Shown: positions 45,673 to 57,583 of the stretch, piece by piece | Layout: each line of letters starts with the position of its first letter | How positions within the stretch are numbered: position 1 is the first letter of the stretch | Source of the DNA: Nocardioidaceae bacterium | GTDB lineage: Bacteria > Actinomycetota > Actinomycetes > Propionibacteriales > Nocardioidaceae | Length of the DNA stretch: 64,000 nt | Direction of reading: 5' to 3' | Assembly (NCBI GenBank): GCA_029266455.1 | Contig: JAQSWV010000003.1 | Location: 98,143-162,142 of the forward strand | Position numbers and translations under genes: made by a program | The notes under the pieces: model-generated | Told to the model about the DNA's origin: nothing | The model's input: only the letters and a program-made list of their open reading frames with translations | Databases searched by the model: none

Positions 45673-47010
45673 GTGATCGTCGACCCCCTGACCCCTGTGC
45701 TCTCGGAGACCTGGGACGCCGAGCGGTCCTGGACCCTGGAGACCTACACCGACGCCGGCGGCTACCGCGGCCTCGAAAAGGCGCTGACGATGGCGCCGGA
45801 CGACGTCATCGCAGCGGTGAAGGACTCCGGGCTTCGCGGCCGCGGCGGTGCGGGCTTCCCCACCGGCATGAAGTGGGGGTTCATCCCCCAGGACGACGAG
45901 GGGGCCGGGGCCAAGCCGCACTACCTGGTGGTCAACGCCGACGAGTCCGAGCCGGGCACCTGCAAGGACATCCCGCTGATGATGGCGGCGCCGCACACGC
46001 TGGTCGAGGGCGTGATCATCTCGTCCTACGCGATCCGGGCGAGCACGGCGTTCATCTACGTACGCGGTGAGGTCCTGCATGTCCTGCGGCGTCTGCAGCG
46101 CGCGGTACAGGAGGCCTACCTGGCCGGTCACCTCGGTGCCGACATCCATGGCTCCGGGTACTCGCTCGACGTCATCGTGCACGCGGGTGCAGGGGCCTAC
46201 ATCTGTGGCGAGGAGACGGCGCTGCTCGACTCGCTGGAGGGCCGGCGGGGCCAGCCTCGGCTGCGTCCGCCGTTCCCGGCGGTCGCGGGCCTCTACGCGA
46301 GTCCGACGGTCATCAACAACGTCGAGTCCATCGCCTCGGTGCCCATGATCCTCGAGCGCGGTCCCGACTGGTTCAGCGCGATGGGCACCGAGAAGTCCAA
46401 GGGCTTCACGCTCTACTCCCTGTCGGGGCACGTCGAGCGGCCCGGCCAGTACGAAGCGCCACTCGGCATCACGCTGCGCCAGCTGCTCGACCTCGCCGGG
46501 GGGGTCCGGGCCGGGCACCGGCTGAAGTTCTGGACCCCCGGCGGATCGTCGACGCCGATCCTCACCGACGAGCACCTCGACGTGCCGCTCGACTATGAGG
46601 GCATCAGCGCCGCCGGCTCGATGCTCGGCACCAAGGCGCTGCAGATCTTCGACGAGACGACCTCGGTCGTGCGGACGACGCTGCGCTGGGTCGAGTTCTA
46701 CAAGCACGAGTCCTGTGGCAAGTGCACCCCGTGTCGCGAAGGTTCGTGGTGGATGGTGCAGGTGCTCCGCCGTCTCGAGGCGGGGCAGGGCACCGCCGAG
46801 GACATCGACCTGCTGCTGGACATGTCCGCCAACATGGCGGGGCGCTCGTTCTGTGCCCTCGCCGACGGAACCTCCGCGTGCGTGGACAGCGCGATCGAGT
46901 ACTTCCGCGACGAGTTCGTGGCCGGCATGACCACGCCCGCGTGGGAGCTGTTCCCGTACGCCGCCTCTGCCCTGCACGCACCTGCTGACACCGTGGGAGC
47001 CAGCCGATGA
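45673..47010 (+). CDS. nuoF: NADH-quinone oxidoreductase subunit F
   Basis: Binds NADH, FMN and cluster N3: the entry point for electrons. 445 residues. The nucleotide-binding glycine-rich [13 protein letters not shown], the NADESEPGT stretch with [11 protein letters not shown] for FMN/NADH, and the N3 ligands [12 protein letters not shown] plus the downstream SFCALADG are all intact. GTG 45673 follows the nuoE stop with no gap. It overlaps nuoG by 4 bp. Confidence 0.96.
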   Translation: MIVDPLTPVLSETWDAERSWTLETYTDAGGYRGLEKALTMAPDDVIAAVKDSGLRGRGGAGFPTGMKWGFIPQDDEGAGAKPHYLVVNADESEPGTCKDIPLMMAAPHTLVEGVIISSYAIRASTAFIYVRGEVLHVLRRLQRAVQEAYLAGHLGADIHGSGYSLDVIVHAGAGAYICGEETALLDSLEGRRGQPRLRPPFPAVAGLYASPTVINNVESIASVPMILERGPDWFSAMGTEKSKGFTLYSLSGHVERPGQYEAPLGITLRQLLDLAGGVRAGHRLKFWTPGGSSTPILTDEHLDVPLDYEGISAAGSMLGTKALQIFDETTSVVRTTLRWVEFYKHESCGKCTPCREGSWWMVQVLRRLEAGQGTAEDIDLLLDMSANMAGRSFCALADGTSACVDSAIEYFRDEFVAGMTTPAWELFPYAASALHAPADTVGASR

Positions 47011-49499
47011 CTGTGACGAGCGCTGGTGGTGCCGGCACCGAGGTCGAGAAGCGGGACGACCTGGTGACGCTCACCATCGACGACGTCGAGATCAGCGTCC
47101 CCAAGGAGACGCTGGTGATCCGTGCCGCCGAGCTGATCGGTGTCCAGATCCCGCGGTTCTGCGACCACCCACTGCTCGACCCGGTGGGTGCCTGCCGGCA
47201 GTGCCTGGTCGAGGTGCCCGACGCCGGGAACGGTCGGCCGATGCCCAAGCCGCAGGCGTCGTGCACGCTCACGGTCGCGCCCGGCATGGTCGTCCGCACC
47301 CAGGCCTCGTCCCCCGTGGCCGACAAGGCCCAGCAAGGGATCATGGAGTTCCTGCTGGTGAACCACCCGCTGGACTGCCCGGTCTGCGACAAGGGCGGCG
47401 AGTGCCCGTTGCAGAACCAGGCCATGTCCAACGGCCGTGGCGAGTCGCGCTTCCTCGAGACCAAGCGGACGTTCGCGAAGCCGATCAACATCTCGGCGCA
47501 GGTCCTGCTCGACCGTGAGCGCTGCGTGCTCTGTGCGCGGTGCACCCGCTTCTCCGACCAGATCGCCGGCGATCCCTTCATCGCGATGATCGACCGGGGT
47601 GCGCTCCAACAGGTCGGCGTCTACGAGCACCAGCCGTTCGAGTCGTACTTCTCGGGCAACACCATCCAGATCTGCCCGGTGGGTGCGTTGACGAGCGCCG
47701 GCTACCGCTTCCGTGCCAGGCCGTTCGACCTCGTCTCGACGCCGTCGGTCGCCGAGCACGACGCCTGCGGTGCGGCCATCCGGGTCGACCACCGGCGCGG
47801 CCGGGTCATGCGCCGGCTCTCGGCCGACGACCCCGAGGTCAACGAGGAGTGGATCAGCGACAAGGACAGGTTCGCGTTCACGTACGCGCGCCAGGACGAC
47901 CGGATCACCCATCCGCTGGTGCGTGACCCCGGCACCGGTGAGCTGCAGCCGACCTCGTGGCCGGCTGCGTTCGCCGCCGCCGCGACCGCCCTCACCAGGG
48001 CAGCCGGTCAGGACGGCGGGGGAGTCGGCGTGCTGACCGGCGGACGACTCACGCGCGAGGACAGTTACGCCTACTCGAAATTCGCCCGGGTCGTGCTCGG
48101 CACCAACAACATCGACTTCCGGGCGCGTCGGCACTCCGCCGAGGAGGCGCAGTTCCTCGCGTCCCACGTCGCCGGGTCGGGTCTGGGGGTGACCTACGCC
48201 GACCTCGAGCGGGCCCGCACCGTGGTCCTCGCCGGTCTCGACCCGGAGGAGGAGGCGGCGACCATCTTCCTGCGGCTGCGCAAGGCGGTACGCAAGAACG
48301 GCCAGCGAGTGTTCGCGGTGGCCAGCCACACCAGCCGCGGCCTGGCCAAGCTGAGCGCGACGGTCCTGCCGACGGCGCCCGGCGGCGAGGCCGCGGCACT
48401 GTCGGCCCTCGGTGACGACGGCGAGGTGGCCCTCGACTCCGGCGGCATCCTGATGGTCGGCGAGCGGCTGGCCACCACCCCCGGCGCCTACACGGCAGCC
48501 CTCGCCCTTGCGGCGCGTACGGGGGCACGGCTGGCCTGGGTCCCGCGTCGGGCCGGCGACCGTGGTGCGGTCGATGCGGGCTGCCTGCCCGGGCTGCTTC
48601 CCGCCGGCCGCACCGTGTCCGACGCATCGGCGCGCGCCGACCTCGCGGCGGCATGGGGTGTCCCGGCGCTGCCGTCGACCCCTGGCCTCGACACCGACGC
48701 GATGCTGGGGGCGGCGGCCGCCGGGCAGCTGGGCGCACTGGTGGTGGCCGGGGTCGACCCCGTCGACCTGCCCGACCCGGCTGGTGCCCGTGCTGCGCTG
48801 GCGAAGGTCCCGTTCCTGGTGAGCATGGAGATCCGCGCCAGCGAGGTCACCGAGCGCGCCGACGTGGTGCTTCCCGTCGCCCCGGCGGTCGAGAAGTCCG
48901 GCACGTTCGTCGACTGGGAGGGCCGCCCGAGGGTGTTCGAGCAGGTGCTGTCCGGTGGGCACGCGCTGCCGGACGTGCGCGTTCTCGCCGGCATCGCGGA
49001 GGCGATGACGCACCTGTCCCGCGGGTTGGGCTTCCGGACCGTCGAGCAGGCGCGGGCCGAGTTCGCCGAGGTCTGGTTCTGGGACGGCGCGCGCGCACAC
49101 GCTCCGGCTGTCGATGCCGTCGAGGGGCCGATCCCGGGGACCGGCGAGTTCGTCCTGGACACCTGGAAGCTGCTGATCGACGACGGCCGCATGCTCGACG
49201 GCGAGCCCTACCTCCTCGGCACAGCGCGGCCCGCCACCGTCCGGCTGTCCGCGGCCACCCTGCACCGCCTGGGCGTCGTGGAGGGTGACCAGGTCACCCT
49301 GCGGACGCAGGTCGGCTCGGTGACTCTGCCCGCAGAGACCGCCGACATCCCCGACAGCGTGGCCTGGGCCCCCGAGCACTCCGCCGGCGTGCGGCTGCGC
49401 TCCTCGCTGGGGGCGGGCGCGGGCGACCTGGTCACGGTGTCCGCCGCCGGCGGCGCGAGCGCCCCCGGCAGCGCCGGCCGGCAAGGAGGGCAGGCATGA
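47007..49499 (+). CDS. nuoG: NADH-quinone oxidoreductase subunit G lacking cluster N7 ligands
   Basis: Largest peripheral-arm subunit, 830 residues. The N-terminal part carries N1b ([17 protein letters not shown] with a later Cys), N5 and N4 ligands ([31 protein letters not shown]). It is followed by a molybdopterin-oxidoreductase-like domain that binds no molybdenum in this family. Actinobacterial NuoG usually holds an extra cluster, N7, with ligands in CX2CX3CX27C; here the four positions are Ala249, Asp252, Ala256 and Ser284, so N7 is absent. N7 is off the main electron path, so activity should remain. ATG 47007 overlaps nuoF; the stop overlaps nuoH. Confidence 0.95.
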   Translation: MTVTSAGGAGTEVEKRDDLVTLTIDDVEISVPKETLVIRAAELIGVQIPRFCDHPLLDPVGACRQCLVEVPDAGNGRPMPKPQASCTLTVAPGMVVRTQASSPVADKAQQGIMEFLLVNHPLDCPVCDKGGECPLQNQAMSNGRGESRFLETKRTFAKPINISAQVLLDRERCVLCARCTRFSDQIAGDPFIAMIDRGALQQVGVYEHQPFESYFSGNTIQICPVGALTSAGYRFRARPFDLVSTPSVAEHDACGAAIRVDHRRGRVMRRLSADDPEVNEEWISDKDRFAFTYARQDDRITHPLVRDPGTGELQPTSWPAAFAAAATALTRAAGQDGGGVGVLTGGRLTREDSYAYSKFARVVLGTNNIDFRARRHSAEEAQFLASHVAGSGLGVTYADLERARTVVLAGLDPEEEAATIFLRLRKAVRKNGQRVFAVASHTSRGLAKLSATVLPTAPGGEAAALSALGDDGEVALDSGGILMVGERLATTPGAYTAALALAARTGARLAWVPRRAGDRGAVDAGCLPGLLPAGRTVSDASARADLAAAWGVPALPSTPGLDTDAMLGAAAAGQLGALVVAGVDPVDLPDPAGARAALAKVPFLVSMEIRASEVTERADVVLPVAPAVEKSGTFVDWEGRPRVFEQVLSGGHALPDVRVLAGIAEAMTHLSRGLGFRTVEQARAEFAEVWFWDGARAHAPAVDAVEGPIPGTGEFVLDTWKLLIDDGRMLDGEPYLLGTARPATVRLSAATLHRLGVVEGDQVTLRTQVGSVTLPAETADIPDSVAWAPEHSAGVRLRSSLGAGAGDLVTVSAAGGASAPGSAGRQGGQA

Positions 49500-50848
49500 C
49501 GATCCTCGCCGAGGAGGACCTCTCCGCGTTCGGGGTCGACCCCTGGTGGGTCGTCGGCCTCAAGGCCGTCCTGGTCTTCGTGCTGCTCGTCGGCCTGACG
49601 CTGATCACCATCTGGGCCGAGCGGAAGGTCGTGGCCCGCATGCAGCACCGGGTGGGCCCGAAGTACCACGGCCCCTTCGGTCTGCTGCAGTCCCTGGCCG
49701 ACGGGATCAAGCTGGCGCTGAAGGAGGACGTCGTCCCCAAGGCGGCCGACAAGGTCGTCTTCGTGATCGCCCCGGTCATCACGGCGACCGCGGCGTTCAT
49801 CGCGTTCGCGGTGATCCCGCTCGGGCCGGTCGTCACCATCCCGTTCACCGACACGACGACCCCTCTGCAGCTGACCGACCTCCCCGTCGCCGTGCTCTAC
49901 ATCCTCGCCGTCGCGTCCTTCGGGGTCTATGGCATCGTTCTCGGCGGCTGGTCCTCGGGATCTACCTACGCGCTTCTGGGAGGACTGCGGTCCTCGGCGC
50001 AGGTGATCTCGTACGAGGTCGCGATGGGCCTGTCGCTGGTCGCGGTCTTCATCTACGCGGGCACCATGTCGACGTCAGGCATCGTCGCAGCGCAGCAGGA
50101 CGTGTGGTTCGTCTTCATCCTGCTCCCCAGCTTCCTGATCTTCCTCGTCTCGATGGTGGGCGAGACCAACCGAGCGCCCTTCGACCTGGCCGAGGCCGAG
50201 GGGGAGCTGGTCGGTGGCTTCCACACCGAGTACTCCTCGCTGAAGTTCGCGCTGTTCTTCCTCGGTGAGTACATCGCCATGGTCACCGTCTCCGGGCTGG
50301 CGACGACCCTGTTCCTCGGGGGCTGGTACGCGCCGTGGCCGCTGTCGATCTGGGACGGCGCCAACAGCGGCTTCTGGCCGGTCCTGTGGTTCCTCGGCAA
50401 GGTCGCGGGCTTCCTCTTCTTCTTCATCTGGCTGCGTGGCACCTTGCCGCGCATGCGCTACGACCAGTTCATGAAGCTGGGATGGAAGGTGCTGATCCCG
50501 GCGGCACTGGTGTGGATCGTCGCCGTGTCGGGTGTGCGGCTGGCCCGCAACGAGATGCAGGGCGGCGGCCTCGACCGCACCTGGTTCATCGCCGGCGGCG
50601 TGGTGATCGCGCTGCTCCTGCTGGCAACGGTGCTCCTGCCGGATCGCAAGGGCGATGACCAGGAGGAGGCGTACGACGCCGACTTCGACCCGTTCGCGGG
50701 CGGCTACCCGGTGCCGCCGATGCCGGGCCAGCGCCTGCCCGAGCTCACCGGCGCTACCGTGCTGACCGGCACGCCGGACGACACGCAGGGCTCCAGCACG
50801 GACCCAGAGCCAGCCGACACGCAGCATCGAGAGGACGACCGTGCCTAG
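49496..50848 (+). CDS. nuoH: NADH-quinone oxidoreductase subunit H
   Basis: Membrane subunit at the quinone cavity. Conserved features include the [17 protein letters not shown] stretch with its arginines, the [17 protein letters not shown] loop, and the Glu-rich loop [17 protein letters not shown]. About eight to nine membrane segments. 450 residues; the last 80 or so form a cytoplasmic acidic/Pro-rich tail seen in actinobacterial NuoH. ATG 49496 overlaps nuoG by 4 bp, and the 3' end overlaps nuoI by 8 bp. Confidence 0.96.
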   Translation: MTILAEEDLSAFGVDPWWVVGLKAVLVFVLLVGLTLITIWAERKVVARMQHRVGPKYHGPFGLLQSLADGIKLALKEDVVPKAADKVVFVIAPVITATAAFIAFAVIPLGPVVTIPFTDTTTPLQLTDLPVAVLYILAVASFGVYGIVLGGWSSGSTYALLGGLRSSAQVISYEVAMGLSLVAVFIYAGTMSTSGIVAAQQDVWFVFILLPSFLIFLVSMVGETNRAPFDLAEAEGELVGGFHTEYSSLKFALFFLGEYIAMVTVSGLATTLFLGGWYAPWPLSIWDGANSGFWPVLWFLGKVAGFLFFFIWLRGTLPRMRYDQFMKLGWKVLIPAALVWIVAVSGVRLARNEMQGGGLDRTWFIAGGVVIALLLLATVLLPDRKGDDQEEAYDADFDPFAGGYPVPPMPGQRLPELTGATVLTGTPDDTQGSSTDPEPADTQHREDDRA

Positions 50849-51386
50849 CCTCAAGGAACAGCTCTGGGACCCGGTCGCGGGCTTCGGTGTCACCTTCCGG
50901 ACCATGTTCCGCCGGGTGGTGACCGAGGAGTACCCCTACGACAAGAAGCCCACGGCTCCACGCTTCCACGGTCGCCACCAGCTCAACCGATGGCCGGACG
51001 GCCTCGAGAAGTGCGTGGGCTGCGAGCTGTGCGCGTGGGCCTGCCCGGCCGACGCGATCTACGTCGAGGGCGCCGACAACACCTCCGCCGAGCGCTACTC
51101 GCCGGGCGAGCGCTATGGCCGCGTCTACCAGATCAACTACCTGCGCTGCATCCTGTGCGGTCTGTGCATCGAGGCGTGCCCCACCAGGGCGCTGACGATG
51201 ACCAACGAGTACGAGCTGGCCGACGACAACCGGGCAGACCTCATCTACGAGAAGAACGACCTGCTGGCGCCGCTGCTGCCCGGGATGGAGCAGCCGCCGC
51301 ATCCGATGCGACTGGGCGATGACGAGAAGGACTACTACCGCGGCACCACACCGACGGCGGGCGCGGGCGAGGGAGCCACGTCGTGA
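50841..51386 (+). CDS. nuoI: NADH-quinone oxidoreductase subunit I
   Basis: Ferredoxin-like subunit bearing clusters N6a and N6b, between NuoG and NuoB. Two complete four-cysteine motifs are present, [16 protein letters not shown] and [16 protein letters not shown]. 181 residues is standard. The GTG start lies within the end of nuoH (8-bp overlap). The C-terminal tail is short and charged; the stop overlaps nuoJ (GTGA). Confidence 0.97.
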   Translation: MPSLKEQLWDPVAGFGVTFRTMFRRVVTEEYPYDKKPTAPRFHGRHQLNRWPDGLEKCVGCELCAWACPADAIYVEGADNTSAERYSPGERYGRVYQINYLRCILCGLCIEACPTRALTMTNEYELADDNRADLIYEKNDLLAPLLPGMEQPPHPMRLGDDEKDYYRGTTPTAGAGEGATS

Positions 51387-52180
51387 TCGCGTTCTGGGTC
51401 CTGGCCCCGCTGATGGTGGTGGCAGCACTCGGCATGGTGCTGGTGCGCAAGGCCGTGCACTCGGCGCTGTTGCTGGCCGTGGTGATGGTGTCGCTCGCCG
51501 TTCTGTACGCCGCCCAAGAGGCTCCCTTCCTGTTCGCCGTGCAGATCATCGTCTACACCGGCGCCATCCTCATGCTGTTCCTGTTCGTGCTCATGCTGGT
51601 GGGGGTCGACTCCTCTGACTCCGTCGTCGAGACGATCCCCGGTCAGCGGCTGGCTGCGACCGCGGTGGGGCTGCTGTTCGGTCTGCTGCTAGTCCTGGGA
51701 GTGGCCCAGGCAACCCTCTCCGCGAGCGTCGGACTCGGCGAGGCCAACGCCGACGGCAACGTGGATGCCCTGGCCACGCTGCTGTTCGGCCGCTACATCC
51801 TGGCGTTCGAGATCACCAGTGCGCTGCTCATCACCGCAGCGATGGGTGCCATGGTCCTCGCCCACCGCGAACGGCTCTCGCCGAAGCAGCGACAGTCCGA
51901 CTTCGCGGCGCAGCGGATGCGCGACTACGCCGAGTCCGGCAAGCACCCCGGTCCGCTTCCCGTCCCCGGTGTCTACGCCCGGCACAACGCCGTCGACACC
52001 CCGGCACTGCTTCCGGACGGGTCGCCCTCGTCGATCTCGGTGTCGCGGTCCCTGCAGTCGCGCGGGCTCGTCCGTACCAGCTCCCCCACCGACGTGGAGC
52101 GCACCACAGCCGAGCTCGACGCGGCCCTCGACCCCGACGCGCCGAGCGCCGGCCACGTGGAGCGCGGGAGCGGCCGATGA
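51383..52180 (+). CDS. nuoJ: NADH-quinone oxidoreductase subunit J
   Basis: Membrane subunit of the proton-pumping arm. Five hydrophobic segments lie in the first 165 residues, including [18 protein letters not shown] and the key helix containing [21 protein letters not shown], whose pi-bulge is important in structures. The remaining 100 residues are a hydrophilic tail longer than in Escherichia coli, as in other actinobacteria. GTG 51383 overlaps nuoI; the stop overlaps nuoK. Confidence 0.95.
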   Translation: MIAFWVLAPLMVVAALGMVLVRKAVHSALLLAVVMVSLAVLYAAQEAPFLFAVQIIVYTGAILMLFLFVLMLVGVDSSDSVVETIPGQRLAATAVGLLFGLLLVLGVAQATLSASVGLGEANADGNVDALATLLFGRYILAFEITSALLITAAMGAMVLAHRERLSPKQRQSDFAAQRMRDYAESGKHPGPLPVPGVYARHNAVDTPALLPDGSPSSISVSRSLQSRGLVRTSSPTDVERTTAELDAALDPDAPSAGHVERGSGR

Positions 52181-52476
52181 ACACCGAGCACTACCTCACG
52201 CTCTCGGCGCTGCTCTTCACCATCGGCGCCACCGGCGTGCTCGTGCGCCGCAACGCCATCGTCGTGTTCATGAGCGTCGAGCTGATGCTCAACGCGACCA
52301 ACCTCGCGTTCGTCAGCTTCTCGCGGGCGCACGGGCAGCTGGACGGGCAGGTGGCCGCGTTCTTCGTGATGGTGGTGGCCGCTGCGGAGGTGGTGGTGGG
52401 GCTGGCGATCATCGTCGCTATCTTCCGTTCGCGACGCTCGGCCTCGGTCGACGACGCCAGCCTGCTCAAGTACTAA
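52177..52476 (+). CDS. nuoK: NADH-quinone oxidoreductase subunit K
   Basis: Small three-helix MrpC-like subunit of the proton-pumping arm, 99 residues. The two conserved membrane glutamates are visible in the helices [18 protein letters not shown] and [21 protein letters not shown] 52177 overlaps nuoJ (ATGA). A 30-bp space containing GGAGGAG separates it from nuoL, the only appreciable gap in the operon. Confidence 0.97.
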   Translation: MNTEHYLTLSALLFTIGATGVLVRRNAIVVFMSVELMLNATNLAFVSFSRAHGQLDGQVAAFFVMVVAAAEVVVGLAIIVAIFRSRRSASVDDASLLKY

Positions 52477-52506
52477 GGAGATCCCCCACTTGTCCGGAGG
52501 AGCACC

Positions 52507-54462
52507 GTGAGCCCGCTTGCTCTCAGCGGTACGCCCCTCGCCTCGGGTGAGGCGGGGGTTCCCGTGGTGCCCACGGCCGTCGACGGGGTGTTCTCGCTGT
52601 TGTGGCTCGTCGTGGCATTGCCGGCACTGGGTGCCCTCGTGCTGCTGGTCGGTGGTCGGCGCACCGACAGGTGGGGCCACCTGCTGGGCTGCGCCATGCC
52701 GATCGGGTCGTTCCTGCTCGCGCTGGTCATGTTCGTGCAGCTTCTGGGGCGCGACCACGAGGACCGTCAGGTCGCCCAGACGCTGTGGACCTGGCTCGAC
52801 GTCGGCGACTACACCGTGCAGATGGGTCTGTTGTTCGACCCGCTGTCGGCCCTGTTCGTGCTGCTGATCACCGGGGTCGGCTCACTGATCCACATCTACT
52901 CCGTCGGGTACATGGCGCACGACGACCGTCGGCGGCGCTTCTTCGGGTACCTGAACCTCTTCGTGACGGCGATGCTGGTGCTGGTCCTGGCCGACGACTA
53001 CCTGGCGGTGTTCCTCGGGTGGGAGGGCGTCGGCCTGGCCTCGTACCTGCTCATCGGCTTCTGGGCGCACAAGGACTCCGCGGCGACCGCCGCCAACAAG
53101 GCCTTCGTCGTCAACCGGGTCGGCGACCTCGGCATGTCCCTGGCCGTGATGCTGATGGTGGCGACCTTCGGCACCTCGAGCTTCGTCGGCGTCTCGGCCG
53201 GCATGCCGGAGACGTCCGAGGCGGTGGCGACCGTGCTCGGGCTGCTCCTGCTGCTGGCCGCCTGCGGCAAGTCGGCCCAGGTGCCCCTGCAGTCCTGGCT
53301 GCTCGACGCCATGGAGGGGCCGACGCCGGTCTCGGCCCTCATCCATGCGGCCACCATGGTCACCGCCGGCGTCTACCTGGTCGTGCGGTCGAACTTCGTC
53401 TACGAGCTGGCACCCGTGGCGCAGACTGCCGTCGTGATCGTGGGTCTCGTCACGCTGCTGGTGGGTGCGGTCATCGGATGCGCCAAGGACGACATCAAGA
53501 AGGCGCTTGCCGGGTCGACCATGAGCCAGATCGGTTACATGATGCTCGCGGCCGGCATCGGCCCGGCCGGCTATGCGTTCGCGATCTTCCACCTGCTCAC
53601 GCACGGCTTCTTCAAGGCCAACATGTTCCTCGGCGCTGGCTCGGTCATGCACGCCACCAACGACGACGTGGACATGCGCCACTACGGCGCTCTGCGCAAG
53701 GCCGCCCCGATCACGTTCGCCACCTTCGCCTTCGGCTACCTCGCGATCATCGGCTTCCCCGGCTTCTCGGGCTTCTTCAGCAAGGACCACATCATCGAGG
53801 CCGCGTTCGGCGAGAACTGGGTCTACGGCGTGGGCGCGCTCCTCGGCGCAGGCATCACCGCCTTCTACATGACCCGCGTCATGCTCATGACCTTCTTCGG
53901 TGAGCGCCGCTGGAGGCCCGACGTGCACCCGCACGAGTCGCCGGCAGTCATGACGACCCCGCTGGTCGTCCTGGCCGCCGGGTCGCTCGTCGGCGGCGTC
54001 CTGATCCTCGGCGACTGGATCGTCGAGTGGCTCGAGCCGGTGGTCGGGCCCGAGGAGCACCACGAGCTGTTCGTGCCGGCGATCGTGCTGACCGGGCTCA
54101 TCGTCCTGACCGTGCTCGCCGGTGTTGCGGTGGCCTGGTCGCGGTACGGACCATCGCAGACCATCGCCGACACCGCGCCGACCCGAGTCAGCGCCGCCAC
54201 CCGGGCCGCGCGGGCCGACCTGTACGGTGACGCGCTCAACGAGGCCGTGTTCATGCGGCCGGGTCAGAAGCTCACGGCCGCACTGGTCTATGTCGACGAC
54301 GTGCTCATCGACGGGACCGTGAACGCGCTTGCCGCCCTGGTCGGCGGCACGTCCGGCACGGCCCGGCGTCTGCAGACGGGCTTCGTCCGGTCCTACGCCC
54401 TCACCATGCTCGGCGGGGCCCTGCTCGCGATCGCTGCCACGTTGGCGGTGACGCTGTCATGA
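52507..54462 (+). CDS. nuoL: NADH-quinone oxidoreductase subunit L
   Basis: Distal antiporter-like proton-pumping subunit with the long lateral helix. 651 residues and about 16 membrane segments. Diagnostic stretches include [18 protein letters not shown] with the essential Glu, [20 protein letters not shown] with conserved Lys/His neighbours, and [22 protein letters not shown] 52507 has GGAGGAG upstream at about 52496. It overlaps nuoM by 4 bp. Confidence 0.96.
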   Translation: MSPLALSGTPLASGEAGVPVVPTAVDGVFSLLWLVVALPALGALVLLVGGRRTDRWGHLLGCAMPIGSFLLALVMFVQLLGRDHEDRQVAQTLWTWLDVGDYTVQMGLLFDPLSALFVLLITGVGSLIHIYSVGYMAHDDRRRRFFGYLNLFVTAMLVLVLADDYLAVFLGWEGVGLASYLLIGFWAHKDSAATAANKAFVVNRVGDLGMSLAVMLMVATFGTSSFVGVSAGMPETSEAVATVLGLLLLLAACGKSAQVPLQSWLLDAMEGPTPVSALIHAATMVTAGVYLVVRSNFVYELAPVAQTAVVIVGLVTLLVGAVIGCAKDDIKKALAGSTMSQIGYMMLAAGIGPAGYAFAIFHLLTHGFFKANMFLGAGSVMHATNDDVDMRHYGALRKAAPITFATFAFGYLAIIGFPGFSGFFSKDHIIEAAFGENWVYGVGALLGAGITAFYMTRVMLMTFFGERRWRPDVHPHESPAVMTTPLVVLAAGSLVGGVLILGDWIVEWLEPVVGPEEHHELFVPAIVLTGLIVLTVLAGVAVAWSRYGPSQTIADTAPTRVSAATRAARADLYGDALNEAVFMRPGQKLTAALVYVDDVLIDGTVNALAALVGGTSGTARRLQTGFVRSYALTMLGGALLAIAATLAVTLS

Positions 54463-55985
54463 GCTTCCCCTGGCTGAGCGTGATCGCCGCACTGCCGCTG
54501 ATCGGGGCCGTCGCCCTGGCGCTGGCCCCACGGAGCCGCCGGATCGCAGCCCCGCTGGCACTGGCCGTCTCGGTGCTGGCCCTGGCCCTCGGCCTGGTCG
54601 CGGCGCTCACGCAGTTCGACCCGGGTGGCGGCTTCCAGCTGACCGAGCAGCACGTCTGGATCGCATCGCTCGGCGCCTACTACGCGATGGGCGTCGACGG
54701 CATCGGCCTGACGCTGGTGCTGCTCACCCTCGTGCTCACACCGATCGTGATCCTGGCGTCCTGGCACGACGGGGACGAGGGCCGGTGGAGCACCAACGCC
54801 TTCTTCGCGTGGATCCTGGCTCTGGAGGGACTGGCCGTCGGGGTCTTTGCGGCTACCGACGTGTTCTTGTTCTACGTGCTGTTCGAGGCCACCCTCGTGC
54901 CGATCTACTTCCTGATCGGCGGGTTCGGCGGGGCCCGGCGCAACTACGCCGCCGTGAAGTTCCTGCTGTTCAGCCTCCTCGGCGGGCTGCTGATGCTGGC
55001 CTCGGTGGTCGGCCTGTACGTGGTCGCCGCCGACAACGGGGGCCCGACCTACCTGCTGTCCGAGCTCTCGCAGCTGCCGATGGACGAGACCACCGGCCGC
55101 TGGCTGTTCCTGGGCTTCTTCATCGCGTTCGCGGTCAAGGCCCCGATGTTCCCGGTGCACACGTGGCTGCCCGACGCCGCGCAGGCGGCGACGCCCGGCA
55201 CCTCGGTGCTTCTGGTGAGCATCCTGGACAAGATCGGCACGTTCGGCATGATCCGCTTCTGCCTCGGGCTCTTTCCCGAGGCGTCGCAGTGGGCGTCGCC
55301 GGTGATCATCGTGCTGGCGGTCGTGTCCGTGCTGTACGGCGCGCTGCTGGCGATCGGCCAGGACGACATGCGCCGGCTGATCGCGTACACGTCGGTGTCG
55401 CACTTCGGGTTCATCGTGCTGGGCATCTTCGTGTTCACCAGCCAGGGCGGCTCGGGCTCGACGCTGTACATGTTCAACCACGGTATGTCGACGGCCGCGC
55501 TGTTCCTCGTCACCGGCATGCTGATCCACCGGCACGGCTCGGCCCGCATCAGTGACTACGGCGGTGTGCAGAGGTCGGCCCCGGTGCTGGCCGGCTTCTT
55601 CCTCGTGGCCGGCCTGTCCAGCCTTTCGCTCCCGGGCCTGTCTCCGTTCGTGAGCGAGTTCCTCGTGCTGGCCGGCACCTTCCGCCGCTCCGAGGTCGCG
55701 GCCGTCGCCGCCGTGCTGGGCATCGTGCTGGCCGCCCTGTACATCCTGCTCATGTACAAGCGCACGATGAACGGCCCGGTGCGAGACTCGCTCCCGGCGA
55801 CGCGCGACCTCGGGACGCGTGAGCGGCTCGCCCTCGCGCCGCTGATCGCTGTCATCGTGGTCCTCGGCTTCTTCCCGCAGGTGCTGCTGGACGTCATCGA
55901 TCCCGCGGTCGGCGCCACGCTCGATGTCGTAGGGGTCGAGCAGCCGGCTCCCGACGTCATGGTCTCCGAGGGGAGCCTCCCGTGA
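54459..55985 (+). CDS. nuoM: NADH-quinone oxidoreductase subunit M
   Basis: Second antiporter-like subunit, 508 residues and about 14 membrane segments. [19 protein letters not shown] contains the conserved membrane Glu, [17 protein letters not shown] the conserved Lys and His, and [16 protein letters not shown] is typical. ATG 54459 overlaps nuoL and the stop overlaps nuoN (GTGA). Confidence 0.96.
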   Translation: MSFPWLSVIAALPLIGAVALALAPRSRRIAAPLALAVSVLALALGLVAALTQFDPGGGFQLTEQHVWIASLGAYYAMGVDGIGLTLVLLTLVLTPIVILASWHDGDEGRWSTNAFFAWILALEGLAVGVFAATDVFLFYVLFEATLVPIYFLIGGFGGARRNYAAVKFLLFSLLGGLLMLASVVGLYVVAADNGGPTYLLSELSQLPMDETTGRWLFLGFFIAFAVKAPMFPVHTWLPDAAQAATPGTSVLLVSILDKIGTFGMIRFCLGLFPEASQWASPVIIVLAVVSVLYGALLAIGQDDMRRLIAYTSVSHFGFIVLGIFVFTSQGGSGSTLYMFNHGMSTAALFLVTGMLIHRHGSARISDYGGVQRSAPVLAGFFLVAGLSSLSLPGLSPFVSEFLVLAGTFRRSEVAAVAAVLGIVLAALYILLMYKRTMNGPVRDSLPATRDLGTRERLALAPLIAVIVVLGFFPQVLLDVIDPAVGATLDVVGVEQPAPDVMVSEGSLP

Positions 55986-57583
55986 TCCTGCTCGCCGAGT
56001 TCGAGTCGCCGAAGGTCGAGTACGCCACGATCTCGCCGCTGCTGATCGTGGTCGGTGCCGCCATCCTCGGCGTCCTCGTGGAGGCGTTCGTGCCGCGCGC
56101 GTGGCGGTACCCGGTGCAGGTGGGGGTCGCGGCCCTCGGTCTGCTGATCGCGCTCGCCGACACGGTGCGGGTGGGTCTCGCGCTCGACACGCTCGACGCA
56201 GGCCTGCTGGCCCGCGGCTCGCTCGCGGTCGAGAACTCCATGGTCGTCGACGGCCCCACTGTCTTCCTGTGGGGAACGCTGCTGGTGATGTCGCTCATCA
56301 GCGTGCTGCTGTTCGCCGAGCGTCGGCTCGAGGGTGGGCTGACCTCCTTCGCCGGGCAGGCGGCTGCCCTGCCCGGCACCGACGCCGAGCGGGAGGCGTC
56401 GACGAGAGGCATCGAGCACACCGAGGTCTTCCCGCTGCTGCTGTTCGCGGTGACGGGGATGCTGCTCTTCCCCGCGTCCAACGACCTGTTGCTGATGTTC
56501 GTCGCCCTCGAGGTGCTGTCCCTGCCGCTGTACCTGCTGTGCGGGCTGGCGCGTCGCCGCCGGCTGCTCTCGCAGGAGGCGGCGATGAAGTATTTCCTGC
56601 TGGGGGCGTTCTCGTCGGCGTTCTTCCTCTACGGGGTCGCGCTGATCTACGGCTTCGCGGGCTCGTTCGAGCTCGCCGACATCGATGCAGCGGTGTCGGC
56701 GTCGAGCGGTGCCAACGCCTACCTGCTCGGTGGCATCGGTCTCATGGCGGTCGGTCTCCTCTTCAAGGTCGGCGCGGCGCCGTTCCACGCCTGGACGCCC
56801 GACGTCTACCAGGGCGCCCCGACAGCAGTGACCGCGTTCATGGCGGCCTGCACCAAGATCGCCGCGTTCGGCGCCCTCATGCGGGTGTTCTACGTCGCCT
56901 TCGGCGGCGCGTCGTGGGACTGGCGGCCCCTGATGTGGGTCGTGGCCATCCTGACCATGGTGGTGGGATCGGTCATCGCGATCACGCAGACCGACGTGAA
57001 GCGCATGCTGGCCTACTCGTCGATCGCCCACGCAGGCTTCGTGCTTGTCGGCTTCGCCGGGGTGTACGCGGGCACCGGCGATGTGGTCGGCGTCACCAGC
57101 GTCTCCAGCGTGCTGTTCTACCTTGCCGCCTACGGCTTCTCGACGATCGGGGCGTTCGCGATCATCACCCTGGTGCGCGACGCGGGCGGCGAGACCACGG
57201 CCCTGTCGCGCTGGGCCGGCCTGGGTCGGGAGGCGCCCGTGCTGGCCGGCACGTTCGCGTTCTTCCTGCTGGCCTTCGCCGGAATCCCGCTCACCAGCGG
57301 CTTCATCGGCAAGTGGGCGGTGTTCGCCGCGGCATGGGCGGGCGGGGCGTGGCCGCTGGTCGTGGTGGCCGTGGTCATGAGCGCGGTGGCGGCGTTCTTC
57401 TACGTGCGCGTGATCGTCGCGATGTTCTTCTCCGACCCGGTCGACATCAAGCCCGCGGTCGCTGTCCCCAGCATCCTGACCACCGGCGTGATCACGGTGA
57501 CCGCGCTGGCGACCGTTGCCCTCGGCGTGGTCCCGGGGCCCGTTCTCGACCTGGCCCAGCAGGCCGGCGCGTTTGTCCGCTGA
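55982..57583 (+). CDS. nuoN: NADH-quinone oxidoreductase subunit N
   Basis: Third antiporter-like subunit, nearest the peripheral arm, 533 residues and about 14 membrane segments. LLMFVALEVLSLPLYLLCG holds the conserved Glu, GLLFKVGAAPFHAWTPDVY the Lys/His motif, and RMLAYSSIAHAGFVLVGF completes the signature. GTG 55982 overlaps nuoM. The stop shares one base with the following polyprenyl synthase start (TGATG), so the prenyl synthase is translated as part of the nuo transcript. Confidence 0.96.
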   Translation: MILLAEFESPKVEYATISPLLIVVGAAILGVLVEAFVPRAWRYPVQVGVAALGLLIALADTVRVGLALDTLDAGLLARGSLAVENSMVVDGPTVFLWGTLLVMSLISVLLFAERRLEGGLTSFAGQAAALPGTDAEREASTRGIEHTEVFPLLLFAVTGMLLFPASNDLLLMFVALEVLSLPLYLLCGLARRRRLLSQEAAMKYFLLGAFSSAFFLYGVALIYGFAGSFELADIDAAVSASSGANAYLLGGIGLMAVGLLFKVGAAPFHAWTPDVYQGAPTAVTAFMAACTKIAAFGALMRVFYVAFGGASWDWRPLMWVVAILTMVVGSVIAITQTDVKRMLAYSSIAHAGFVLVGFAGVYAGTGDVVGVTSVSSVLFYLAAYGFSTIGAFAIITLVRDAGGETTALSRWAGLGREAPVLAGTFAFFLLAFAGIPLTSGFIGKWAVFAAAWAGGAWPLVVVAVVMSAVAAFFYVRVIVAMFFSDPVDIKPAVAVPSILTTGVITVTALATVALGVVPGPVLDLAQQAGAFVR

